Below, piece by piece: positions 28,293 through 36,852 of a stretch of 64,000 nt of DNA. The first letter of the stretch is position 1, and each line of letters opens with the position of its first letter. Source of the stretch: Nocardia elegans NBRC 108235. GTDB lineage: Bacteria; Actinomycetota; Actinomycetes; Mycobacteriales; Mycobacteriaceae. The DNA lies in NCBI RefSeq assembly GCF_001612845.1, contig NZ_BDBF01000011.1:124001-188000 (forward strand). The letters are read 5' to 3'. A program made the translations under genes and the position numbers. The notes beneath the pieces are model-generated. The model saw nothing but the letters and a program-made list of their open reading frames with translations. It was not told the origin of the DNA and made no database searches.

Positions 28293-29572
28293 GTGATGCG
28301 GATCCCATCGTCGTCAGCGGCCTCGCCGTCGAGGCGCCCGGCGGCATCGAGACCCCCGGCCAGTACTGGGCGGCGCTGTCGCAGGCCCGCGATCTGACCG
28401 GGCCGTTCCCGCGCGACCGCGGCTGGCCACTCGCCGAACTGCTGAACCTGTCGCGCCACGAGGGCTGGGCCGCGGTCCGCGACGCGGGCGGATTCCTCGA
28501 TCGCGCAGCGGAATTCGATCCGATGTTCTTCGGCATCACACCACGCGAGGCGGTCGCGATGGATCCGCAGCAGCGGGTGGCGCTGCGGGTGGCCTGGCGG
28601 GCGCTCGAGAACGCCGGGCTCAATCCCGCGGCCATCGACGGTGACGAGGTGGGCTGTTATATGGGCGCCTCGCCGACCGAATACGGTCCGCACGGCGCCG
28701 AGGTCAACGACTATTCCGGCTATCGTGTGGCCGGCGCGGCGCTGGGAGCGGTGGCCGGGCGAATCTCCAACTGCCTCGGCCTCGGCGGTCCGTCGATCGT
28801 GGTCGACACCGCCTGTGCCTCGTCGCTGTCTGCGCTGCATATGGCGGCGGCGGCGATCCGCGCCGGGGAATGTGAGTGGGCGCTGGCCGGTGCGGTCTGT
28901 GTGATGGGTTCGCCCGCCGCGTTCTTCGAATTTTCCAAGAACAACGCGCTGGCCGCGGACGGGCAGTGCAAACCGTATTCGGATGCCGCCGACGGCACGC
29001 TCTGGGGTGAGGGCGCGGGGGTGGTCGTGCTGGAACGCGAATCGCGGGCCCGCGCGGCCGGTCGCCGGATCTACGGCCGGTTGCTCGCCACCCGGGTCAA
29101 CCACAACGGCGCCGGAGCGCCGATCGCCGTGCCGAGCAGCCGCGCGCAGGAGCGACTGATCCGCGCGACGGTTGCGGCGGCGGGAATTTCACCCGAGGTC
29201 GTCGGCATGATCGAAGGCCACGGCACCGCGACGGCGGTCGGCGATCCGCTGGAACTCGAGGCGCTGGACCGCGTCTACGGATCGGGCTCCGCGCGCCTGG
29301 GCTCGGTGAAATCGAATCTGGGCCACGCACAGGCGGCGGCGGGCATGCTCGGGCTGATCAAGGTGCTGCTCAGCGGTCTGCGCGGACAGATCGCGCCGAC
29401 CCGCTTCGCCGACAATCCGACCGGCAAGGTGGATTGGGACGCGACCGGCTTGCGGCTGGCGGCGAAACTCGAGGACTGGCAGCCGCACGACGGCGTGCGC
29501 TACGGGGCGGTGTCGTCGTTCGGGGTGTCGGGCACGAATGCCCATGCGCTGCTGGCCATTCCGGCCGAATAG
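28268..29572 (+). CDS. mbtC: Discrete polyketide ketosynthase (MbtC-like)
   Basis: This 434-residue protein consists of one beta-ketoacyl synthase domain with the complete Cys-His-His triad: DTACASSLS (Cys183), EGHGTATAVGDP (His about 318) and NLGHAQAAAG (His about 352). It would condense the starter acyl group with an extender held on the AT-KR-ACP protein encoded next, to make the beta-hydroxy acid of the siderophore. This split KS / AT-KR-ACP arrangement is the MbtC/MbtD pattern. The ATG at 28268 has GGAGGGA seven bases upstream; the ATG at 28289 is in frame but lacks such a site. The stop is seven bases before the next gene. Confidence 0.92.
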   Translation: MPAGDHSMSDADPIVVSGLAVEAPGGIETPGQYWAALSQARDLTGPFPRDRGWPLAELLNLSRHEGWAAVRDAGGFLDRAAEFDPMFFGITPREAVAMDPQQRVALRVAWRALENAGLNPAAIDGDEVGCYMGASPTEYGPHGAEVNDYSGYRVAGAALGAVAGRISNCLGLGGPSIVVDTACASSLSALHMAAAAIRAGECEWALAGAVCVMGSPAAFFEFSKNNALAADGQCKPYSDAADGTLWGEGAGVVVLERESRARAAGRRIYGRLLATRVNHNGAGAPIAVPSSRAQERLIRATVAAAGISPEVVGMIEGHGTATAVGDPLELEALDRVYGSGSARLGSVKSNLGHAQAAAGMLGLIKVLLSGLRGQIAPTRFADNPTGKVDWDATGLRLAAKLEDWQPHDGVRYGAVSSFGVSGTNAHALLAIPAE

Positions 29573-29579
29573 GAGAGTC

Positions 29580-32500
29580 ATGTCTAGCTACCGCCTGCCC
29601 GACGGCAGCGTCCCGATCCTGCTGTCCAGCGACAACCCGGACCTGCTGGGACGGGAGGCGGCCGCCGTCGCGGACTACCTCGCCGACCATCCCGAGGTGA
29701 CTCCGGACCGCCTGGCCGACATGCTGTTTCGCACCCGCTCGCCGCGCCGCCATCGCGCTGTGATCATGGCGGATGCGCAGACCGATGTGATCGCCGCGCT
29801 GCGTGCCGTCGCCGACGGCCGCCCGCATCCGGCGGTGGTGCGATCGGAGCGCGCCGCGACCGCGCAGCGCGTGGCCTACGTCTTTCCCGGCCAGGGCAGC
29901 CAGCGCCCCGGTATGGGCGCGATGCTCTACGAGCACTCATCGGCCTATCGCGATGCTGTCGACGAGTGCGACAAGGTCTTTCACGATCTCTACGGCTGGT
30001 CGCCGCGCGCCTATCTGCTCGAGGCCGGGCAGGAGGCCGACGACAAGGCGCTGACCGTGCAACCGGCGCTGTTCGTGCAGATGGTCGGTGTGGCGGCGAT
30101 GTGGCAGGCCGCCGGGGTCGGCCCGGGTGTGACCGTCGGGCATTCGCAGGGTGAGATCGCCGCCGCCTACGTCAGCGGGGCGCAGACCCTGCGGGACGCG
30201 GTCCGGATCGTCACCACCCGGGCGCGGATCGTCGACGACCGTCAGCTCAGCGGGTATTCCATGGCGGTGCTGGGCATCGACCGCGACGAGTGCGAGGACC
30301 TGATCGCACGCCAGGCCGATTTCGTGGAGTTGTCGGTGATCAACTCCCGCCACATCATCGCGATCTCCGGAGAACGCGACGCCGTCGTCGCCATCGTCGA
30401 ATCGCTCAATGCCGCAGGAAAATTCGCCAAAGAGATTCGCGTCCAATATCCGGCGCACACCTCCTATGTGAGTGCCGGGCGCGAATTGCTGGCTGCCACG
30501 GTCGGTCCGGAAATGGACAACCACGCCTTCATCGACACCGAGATCGACTGTATCGGCGCCACCATGGGCGACCGCCTCCATCCGGGTCTGTCCATCGTCG
30601 ACTACTGGTATCTGAACCTGCGTAACCGGGTGCGCTTCGACCTGGCGATCCGGAAAGCCGTGGAGGCCGGGGCGAGCACCTTCATCGAGATCTCCGAACA
30701 TCCGACGCTGATGCTCGCGATTCAGGAGAATCTGTCGGAAGTTCCGGGGCAGCGGGAATTTCGGACGTTGGGCACCTCGCGCCGCACCGCCGAGGATCTG
30801 CGAGAGTTCACCCGCAATCTGGCGACCGTCGCGGTGCACGACGCGAACTATCGGTGGGAGGCGCTGCGCGAACCGGGCGCCGGTGGCGTGCCCGCGCTGC
30901 CGCTGCTCGATTTCCCCAACACGCAGATGAGCGCCAAATCGCTGTGGGCGTCGTTCGACTACGCTCGCACTGCCGAAAAGAGCCCCGCCGGAAGTGATTC
31001 CGACGATTCCACCGTCGCCCCGCAGCGGGTGCTCGAGACCTGGACCAGATTGCGGCGGCGCACGATGGTGCCGCCGCGGACCCTCGCGGTGGTCGATCCG
31101 AGCGGCGCTCACGCCGAACTCGCGGCCGCCGTCCGCGCGGCCGCGCCCCGCCAGGGCGCCACGGTGATCGAGGCGGGTACCGGCGCGCGGCCGGACACCC
31201 TGGTGGTGCTGGCCCCGCCCGCGTCGCCGGACGGTCCGGTGCACGATGTGTCCGAATTCCTCGGGGACCGCGGCTGGTTGGCCGAACTCGACGGCATCGG
31301 CGATATCTGGCTGGTGACCAGCGGCGGCGAACAGGTCGTCGACTCAGATCTGCCGGATCCGTTCCATGCCGCCGCACAGGCCGGATTCCGTTGTCTGGCA
31401 GCCGAACACGTCGGCGTCGCCTTCCGGCACGCCGATCTCGGCGCCGGGACCGATGCCGCTGCGGCGGCGAAGGCGCTGCTCGGCGCGATCCATATCGCGG
31501 GGGAGCCGGAATTGGCCGTGCGCGACGGCGGCTACTACGCGAAACGGCTGATCCTCGACGACACCGAGGGTGATATTCCGCCGCACGGGGAGGAACTGCG
31601 CGAGGTCGTCATCGTCGGCGGCACCGGCAAGGTGGGGCTCGACCTCTGCGAGCAGTTCGCCGCCGCGGGCGCGGGCCGGATCACGGTGATCAGCCGGTCC
31701 GGCGGTTCGGCCGCCGCTGCCGCGCGCATCGCCGAGATCGGCGCCCGGCACGATTCCGAGATCGTGGTGCGCCGCTGCGACGCCGGTGACGCAGACGCAC
31801 TCGCCGACCTCGCGGCGGACTACGCCGCGAGCCCGGCGACCCTCGTCGTGCATGCCGCCGTGGATTACGACGCCGCGGCCGCCGATCCGGATCCGGCGGC
31901 CATTCGCGCGGCCGCCAACGCCAAATCCGTCGTGCTGCACAACCTCACGCGTATCTTCCCGCGCACCGACGACGGTCGCATCGTGGTGTGCTCGTCGCTG
32001 TCGGCCACACTGGGCGGGCGCGGGCATATGGTCTACTCCGCGATCAACCGGATGCTGGACGCGCAGGCCGCGCACTACCGGGCCGAAGGCATCCGATGCT
32101 CGTCGGTGCAGTGGGGCCTGTGGCGGGCGGTCGGCGCCGACCATGCCGAAGCGCTGGCTCGCATCAGCGGCACCGGATTGCTGCCGATGGACCCGGCGGT
32201 GGCGGTCGCCGCCGGCTTCGCGCCGCGTGCGGCCACTGTGCTGGTCGCCGCCGCCCAGTGGGGTCGCATCCGAGATCTCTTCTCGGTCTTCGGTTTCGCG
32301 CCGCTGTTCGCCGAACTGCCCGACGACGAACCGGAGCCGGAGGCGGCCACGGTTGCCGAACCGGTGGCCGAACCCGAGCCCGCCGCCGACACGGCCGCCG
32401 CGCCGCGCGGCACCGCCGACACCGTGCGCGATGCCCTGCGGGTGGTGATGGGGTTGGAACCGAGCGAGGCCGTCGACGGATCGGTCCCGCTGGTGGCGCT

Positions 32501-32627
32501 GGGCCTGGATTCGCTGCAGGCACTCGACCTCCGCAAGCGGGTCGAGGCCGAATTGCGGCGGGATCTCCCGGTCACCGCCATTCTCGGCGGCGCCTCCCTC
32601 GACGAGGTGGTGGCGCTGCTCGGCTGA
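29580..32627 (+). CDS. mbtD: Polyketide synthase AT-KR-ACP (MbtD-like)
   Basis: The ATG at 29580 follows AGGAG and gives 1,015 residues. Domains are AT (about 95-410; FPGQGSQRPGMG, nucleophile GHSQGE near 189), KR (about 660-880; GGTGKVG, CSSLSATLGG and VYSAINRML with the Ser/Tyr/Asn pattern) and ACP (about 930-1010; ALGLDSLQALD, Ser about 976). No KS is fused; the preceding gene supplies it. The AT specificity region reads YPAHTS rather than the standard HAFH (malonyl) or YASH (methylmalonyl), so the extender cannot be called by that rule. The product is a 3-hydroxyacyl-ACP, probably the lipid-bearing hydroxy acid esterified to lysine. No fatty-acyl-AMP ligase is nearby. Confidence 0.92.
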   Translation: MSSYRLPDGSVPILLSSDNPDLLGREAAAVADYLADHPEVTPDRLADMLFRTRSPRRHRAVIMADAQTDVIAALRAVADGRPHPAVVRSERAATAQRVAYVFPGQGSQRPGMGAMLYEHSSAYRDAVDECDKVFHDLYGWSPRAYLLEAGQEADDKALTVQPALFVQMVGVAAMWQAAGVGPGVTVGHSQGEIAAAYVSGAQTLRDAVRIVTTRARIVDDRQLSGYSMAVLGIDRDECEDLIARQADFVELSVINSRHIIAISGERDAVVAIVESLNAAGKFAKEIRVQYPAHTSYVSAGRELLAATVGPEMDNHAFIDTEIDCIGATMGDRLHPGLSIVDYWYLNLRNRVRFDLAIRKAVEAGASTFIEISEHPTLMLAIQENLSEVPGQREFRTLGTSRRTAEDLREFTRNLATVAVHDANYRWEALREPGAGGVPALPLLDFPNTQMSAKSLWASFDYARTAEKSPAGSDSDDSTVAPQRVLETWTRLRRRTMVPPRTLAVVDPSGAHAELAAAVRAAAPRQGATVIEAGTGARPDTLVVLAPPASPDGPVHDVSEFLGDRGWLAELDGIGDIWLVTSGGEQVVDSDLPDPFHAAAQAGFRCLAAEHVGVAFRHADLGAGTDAAAAAKALLGAIHIAGEPELAVRDGGYYAKRLILDDTEGDIPPHGEELREVVIVGGTGKVGLDLCEQFAAAGAGRITVISRSGGSAAAAARIAEIGARHDSEIVVRRCDAGDADALADLAADYAASPATLVVHAAVDYDAAAADPDPAAIRAAANAKSVVLHNLTRIFPRTDDGRIVVCSSLSATLGGRGHMVYSAINRMLDAQAAHYRAEGIRCSSVQWGLWRAVGADHAEALARISGTGLLPMDPAVAVAAGFAPRAATVLVAAAQWGRIRDLFSVFGFAPLFAELPDDEPEPEAATVAEPVAEPEPAADTAAAPRGTADTVRDALRVVMGLEPSEAVDGSVPLVALGLDSLQALDLRKRVEAELRRDLPVTAILGGASLDEVVALLG

Positions 32628-32655
32628 GGCCGAGGCGGTGGAGTCCATCGAATTA

Positions 32656-32674
32656 TCAAGTTAGCCTTACCAAA
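32656..32674. promoter_or_regulatory. IdeR/DtxR-type iron box upstream of ABC-2 exporter operon
   Basis: TCAAGTTAGCCTTACCAAA matches the consensus at 15 of 19 positions. It is 30 bp before the ATPase start and 29 bp after the AT-KR-ACP stop. It places the DrrABC-like transporter in the same iron-starvation response as the biosynthetic genes. Confidence 0.7.
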
Positions 32675-32703
32675 GTAAATGGGCGGGCGCTCGGACGGAG
32701 AGC

Positions 32704-33681
32704 ATGGTGTCGAATTCAATGGGTAGTCCGGCGGATACGGACAACGCGATCGTCGTCGACGGTGTCGAGAAGACCTTCGGCGCGGTGCGCGCGTTGCGAG
32801 GTATCAGCTTCAGCGCCCCCGCGGGCAGTGTGCTGGGTGTGCTCGGGCCCAACGGCGCGGGTAAGACCACCACGGTGTCGGTGTTGTCGACGCTGATCCG
32901 TCCCGACGCCGGTAGTGCGCGGGTAGCCGGCTTCGACGTCGTCACCCAGGCCGCGCAGGTCCGCTCCTCGATCATGCTGACCGGCCAGTACGCGGCGCTC
33001 GACGAAATGCTCACCGGCCGGGAGAATCTGGTGCTCTTCGCCCGTCTGATGGGCTTGCGGCGCAAGGCCGCCGCGCAGCGCGCCGAGGAACTGCTGGAGC
33101 AGTTCGCGCTCACCGAGGCCGCGGGACGACGGGTCGGCCAGTACTCCGGCGGTATGCGCCGGCGCATCGATATCGCCTGCGGATTGGTCCGGCCGCCGCG
33201 CGTGGTCTTCCTCGACGAACCCACCACCGGTCTGGACCCCGTCAGCCGCCAGAGCCTGTGGGCGCTGGTGCGCTCGCTCAAGGAACAGGGCGTCACGATT
33301 CTGCTCACCACGCAGTACCTCGAGGAAGCGGATGCGTTGAGCGACAACATCATTGTCGTCGACAAGGGCACCGTGATCGCCGAGGGCACCGCCGATCAGC
33401 TCAAGGCCCGCTCCGGCGACAGCTACTGCGAGGTCGTCCCGGTCGATGCCGGCGATGTGCCGGCCGTGGCCGCCGCGCTGGCGAGCCTGGGGGAGGTCAC
33501 GATCGCCGAATCGCAGGACCGGGTGTCGGTGCCCGCGCCCGGTGGCGCGGTGACGCTGTCGGATGCGCTGGACCGGATCAACAGCGCGGGAATCGAATTG
33601 ATCGACATCGCCTTGCGCCGTCCCTCCCTCGACGAGGTCTTCATCCAGCTGACCAAACCGGCCGAAGAGATTCCGGCATGA
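32704..33681 (+). CDS. ABC transporter ATP-binding subunit (DrrA family)
   Basis: This 325-residue ATPase has Walker A GPNGAGKTT (about residue 49), a Q-loop, signature YSGGMRRRID (about 148), Walker B VVFLDEPTTGLDP and the C-terminal extension with LDEVFIQLT typical of DrrA-type daunorubicin-resistance ATPases. It drives two ABC-2 permeases encoded next, with ATGA overlaps, so the three form one complex. With an iron box directly upstream and the siderophore synthases before it, export of the desferri-siderophore is the most likely role. Self-resistance or lipid export is the alternative. The ATG at 32704 lacks a strong Shine-Dalgarno; ATG 32719 is an in-frame alternative. Confidence 0.9.
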   Translation: MVSNSMGSPADTDNAIVVDGVEKTFGAVRALRGISFSAPAGSVLGVLGPNGAGKTTTVSVLSTLIRPDAGSARVAGFDVVTQAAQVRSSIMLTGQYAALDEMLTGRENLVLFARLMGLRRKAAAQRAEELLEQFALTEAAGRRVGQYSGGMRRRIDIACGLVRPPRVVFLDEPTTGLDPVSRQSLWALVRSLKEQGVTILLTTQYLEEADALSDNIIVVDKGTVIAEGTADQLKARSGDSYCEVVPVDAGDVPAVAAALASLGEVTIAESQDRVSVPAPGGAVTLSDALDRINSAGIELIDIALRRPSLDEVFIQLTKPAEEIPA

Positions 33682-34463
33682 CCGCGGCGAGCACCGAAAC
33701 CCCCGAACTGTTCCGGGTTCCGGCCGGGCTGCAATGGACGGCATTGAGCGGCCGCATGATTCGCACCGCGCTGCGCGAGGGCGATCTGGTGCTGGCCTTC
33801 GCCGCGCCGGTGGTGTTCTTCGTCTGCTTCTACGTGCCGCTGCGGCATTCGATGGAGGCCGGTGGTATCGACTACGCGCAGTACCTGCTGCCCTTGATCG
33901 CGGTCTTCGCCATGTTCTTCACCTCCATGTTCGCCGGTGACCGGGCGGCGCGAGAGGTCGTGGGCGGCATGGCCACCCGGCTGCGGGCGATGCCGGTGCC
34001 GCCGTGGGTTCCGGTGACCGCTCGGATGTCGGCGAATCTGGTGCGCGCCGTCGCCGCCTTCGCCGGGGCGCTGATCATCGGCACGATCGTCGGATTCCGA
34101 TTCCACGGCGCGGATTCCGCGCTGGTCTTCGTGCTGGTGGTCCTGGCGTTCGGCGCCACGCTCGTGATCGCCACCGACGCGCTCGGCACCATCACGCGTA
34201 ACAGCGAACTCAGCGGCACCGTCCTGTTCGGCCCGCAACTGCTGCTGGTGATGACCTCCACCGGGTTCGTTCCGGTGCAGGGTTTTCCGGGCTGGATCCA
34301 GCCGTATGTACGCAATCAGCCGGTCTCGCAGATCACCGACGCGCTGCGTGGACTGGCGGCGGGGAAGTACCCCGCCGAGCTCGGCGTGGCCGCGATCTGG
34401 ATCGCGGTGCTGCTGGTGGTCGCCGTGGTCCTGGCAGTGCGAGCGGAAGGGCACCGGCGATGA
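33678..34463 (+). CDS. ABC-2 type permease (DrrB-like)
   Basis: The ATG at 33678 overlaps the ATPase stop (ATGA), giving 261 residues with about six hydrophobic segments. The conserved ABC-2 features are present: an N-terminal amphipathic lead-in, a long central helix pair, and TGFVPVQGFPGWIQPYVRNQ before the last helices. It overlaps the next permease gene by four bases (GATGAG), implying coupled translation and stoichiometric assembly. It would form half of the membrane pore of the DrrA-energized exporter. Confidence 0.88.
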   Translation: MTAASTETPELFRVPAGLQWTALSGRMIRTALREGDLVLAFAAPVVFFVCFYVPLRHSMEAGGIDYAQYLLPLIAVFAMFFTSMFAGDRAAREVVGGMATRLRAMPVPPWVPVTARMSANLVRAVAAFAGALIIGTIVGFRFHGADSALVFVLVVLAFGATLVIATDALGTITRNSELSGTVLFGPQLLLVMTSTGFVPVQGFPGWIQPYVRNQPVSQITDALRGLAAGKYPAELGVAAIWIAVLLVVAVVLAVRAEGHRR

Positions 34464-35269
34464 GTGCGACCGTTATGGACAATTCTCCTGTGCTCGGCAC
34501 CCGGATCGGTGATCTGTGGTCGCAGACCCTGATCGAGACCGGTCGCCTGCTGCGGCGCTGGTCACGGCAGCCGGAGGTGATCACCAGCACGCTGGTGTTG
34601 CCGATTCTGCTGCTGCTCATGTACGACCTGGTGCTCGACAAATCCCTCGGCGCCGCCGGCGGGGCCGACCCGATCTACGGGTTCGTGCCGATGATCGCCG
34701 TCGCCGGGGCGATGTACGGCGCGATGGGTACCGGCATGTCGTTGTACGCCGAGCGGGAAAGCGGTCTGCTGCGCCGATTCTGGGTGCTTCCGATGCATCG
34801 CTGGGCCGGACTGTCCGGCCGGCTGGCCGCCGAATGCGCCCGCGCGCTCGCGGCGACGGTCGTGGTCGTCGCCGTGGGCATGGCGCTGGGCCTGCGGTTC
34901 CAGCAGGGCTGGGGCGGTGCGATCGGCGTCCTGCTGGTACCGGTGATCGTGATCGCCGGATTCACCCCGCTGGTCATCGCGGTCGGGGTGAGCAGCGCCG
35001 GTGACAAGGTGGTGCAGCTGTTCGCGATCGTGGTGTTGGTCGGCATGTTCTTCAATTCCGGATTCGTGCCGGTGCAGAACTATCCGGGCCGGCTGCAACC
35101 GATCGTGCGGGCTCAGCCGATGAGCTGCGCCATCGAGGCGATGCGCGACTTCACTCTAGGTGGTCCGCTGCTGGTTCCGGTATTGCAGACCGTGGCGTGG
35201 TCGGTGGGTCTGATGGTGGTTTTCGGCGCCGTGGCCATTCGCGGTTACCGTCGCGCCGCCCAGAGTTGA
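34460..35269 (+). CDS. ABC-2 type permease (DrrC-like)
   Basis: This 269-residue membrane protein resembles the preceding permease. It has an N-terminal cytosolic segment, about six hydrophobic helices, and a NSGFVPVQNYPGRLQPIVRAQP motif that matches the corresponding loop of its neighbour. It completes a DrrA-DrrB-DrrC-like complex. It is the last gene of the iron-box unit; 156 bp without another gene follow before the lipase genes. Confidence 0.88.
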   Translation: MSATVMDNSPVLGTRIGDLWSQTLIETGRLLRRWSRQPEVITSTLVLPILLLLMYDLVLDKSLGAAGGADPIYGFVPMIAVAGAMYGAMGTGMSLYAERESGLLRRFWVLPMHRWAGLSGRLAAECARALAATVVVVAVGMALGLRFQQGWGGAIGVLLVPVIVIAGFTPLVIAVGVSSAGDKVVQLFAIVVLVGMFFNSGFVPVQNYPGRLQPIVRAQPMSCAIEAMRDFTLGGPLLVPVLQTVAWSVGLMVVFGAVAIRGYRRAAQS

Positions 35270-35425
35270 CCCGTCTTCCGCCTCCCGACAAGCCATTAGC
35301 CCGTCATTAGCGAGACACGCCGAGTGTCATTCTGATTCACCGAAGATCGATCCGCCTTTTTCGGTACTGTCGAGATCCGTTTGTTCGTTCCGATAGGCAT
35401 CCCGAGGCTCAGGAAAGGACGAATC

Positions 35426-36748
35426 GTGCGGAGCCGGATACGCAGTTGTACCGCTGTCTTGTTCGGAGCTCTCATCGCCGTTGCGGGCGGAATGGTTTCC
35501 GCGCCGCATGCCTGGACGCAGCCTCCGGCGCAGGCCGCCGCCGATGAGGATTTCTACGTTCCGCCGGCGCCCCTGCCCCCTGCTCCTCCGGGAGCCATCA
35601 TGCGAGCTCAGCCCGCATCGCTGATGTTCTCGGCGCCGGGACAGCCCGGCGTCGTCCCGGCGATCTCGACACGCATGATGTATCTCAGCAACGACACGCA
35701 CGACGCGCCGACCGCGGTGACGGGAACGTATCTGCAGCCGATGCTGCCGTGGACCGGTCCCGGTGACCGCCCATTGGTCGCGTACGCGGTCGGCACGCAG
35801 GGGCAGGGCGACCAATGCGCGCCCTCGAAATTGCTCCCGCAACTCGTCCGATACCAGCCGCCGTTCGACGTCATCGCCGAATACGATGTGTTGGCGCTGT
35901 ATTCGCTGCTGTCACGCGGTATGGCCGTCGTGGTCACCGATTACCATGGGCTGGGCACACCGGAAATGCACGACTTCCTGAATCGGAGAGCGCAATCCTA
36001 TGCGGTACTCGATTCGGCGCGGGCCGCGGAGCAGTTGCCGAACAACGGCCTGGGGCCGCGGCCGCCGGTCATCGTGTACGGCTACTCCCAAGGGGGTATG
36101 GCCTCGGCCGGTGCGGCCGAACTGCAACCGAGCTATGCGCCCGAGCTGAATATGCGCGGCGCCTACATCGGCGGGCCGGTGGTCGATCCCGAATACTTCA
36201 TCGGCTTCAACGAGGGCCAGCCGAGCCTTTCCGGCGCGGTGGGATTCACACTCAACGGCATCGCGGCGGACTATCCCGAGACGCGCCCGGAACTCGACGC
36301 CGAACTCAACGACGCCGGCAAGGCGCTGCTGAGCGATGCCGCGAATAAATGTGCCATCGCGGTATCGATCGACAATCCGCAGCGGCAGACGGCCCAGTTC
36401 ACCTCCAGTGGACAGCCACTCACCACGGTGATCGACCGGTCCCCGGCGTTGAGCCAGGCCTTCGCCGATCAGCGCATCGGTGGCGGCACGCCGGCGGCGC
36501 CGGTGCTCATCGCCTCGGCGAAGAACGACGAGGGCGCGCCGTACGCGCCCATCCGAGATGTGGCCGCCGCGTGGTGCAGTCGCGGCGTCCCGGTGCAGAT
36601 CGACGCGAACTCCCAGCTTCCGCCGATTTCCGGCGTCGTCGGCACCCACGATCTCGCCTTCTTCCCGTCCTTGGCGGCCTCGCAGATGTGGCTGACCGAT
36701 CGGCTCGCGGCGGCACCCGCGGCGAGCAATTGCGCCGCGTTGCCGTAG
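35426..36748 (+). CDS. Secreted lipase (LIP family, first of a tandem pair)
   Basis: The start chosen is the GTG at 35426, preceded by AGGAAAGGA and matching the start of the paralog downstream, giving 440 residues. A signal peptide (MRSRIRSCTAVLFGALIAVA, cleavage near the following Ala-rich region) leads to a mature alpha/beta hydrolase of the secretory lipase family (Candida antarctica lipase A type). It has DYHGLGTP, nucleophile motif YGYSQGGMAS and a late GTHDLAFF histidine. It probably hydrolyses triacylglycerols or other acyl esters outside the cell. No iron box or siderophore link is visible; the intergenic DNA before it shows no clear regulatory site. Confidence 0.88.
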   Translation: MRSRIRSCTAVLFGALIAVAGGMVSAPHAWTQPPAQAAADEDFYVPPAPLPPAPPGAIMRAQPASLMFSAPGQPGVVPAISTRMMYLSNDTHDAPTAVTGTYLQPMLPWTGPGDRPLVAYAVGTQGQGDQCAPSKLLPQLVRYQPPFDVIAEYDVLALYSLLSRGMAVVVTDYHGLGTPEMHDFLNRRAQSYAVLDSARAAEQLPNNGLGPRPPVIVYGYSQGGMASAGAAELQPSYAPELNMRGAYIGGPVVDPEYFIGFNEGQPSLSGAVGFTLNGIAADYPETRPELDAELNDAGKALLSDAANKCAIAVSIDNPQRQTAQFTSSGQPLTTVIDRSPALSQAFADQRIGGGTPAAPVLIASAKNDEGAPYAPIRDVAAAWCSRGVPVQIDANSQLPPISGVVGTHDLAFFPSLAASQMWLTDRLAAAPAASNCAALP

Positions 36749-36852
36749 CGGCCGCCGTGCCCGGAGGGGCCGCAGAGGCCCACCCGGGCCACCGATGTTC
36801 GATCGCTCGACGCTCGATGTATATCCGCTGAAAACGCAGGGAAGGATCGATC

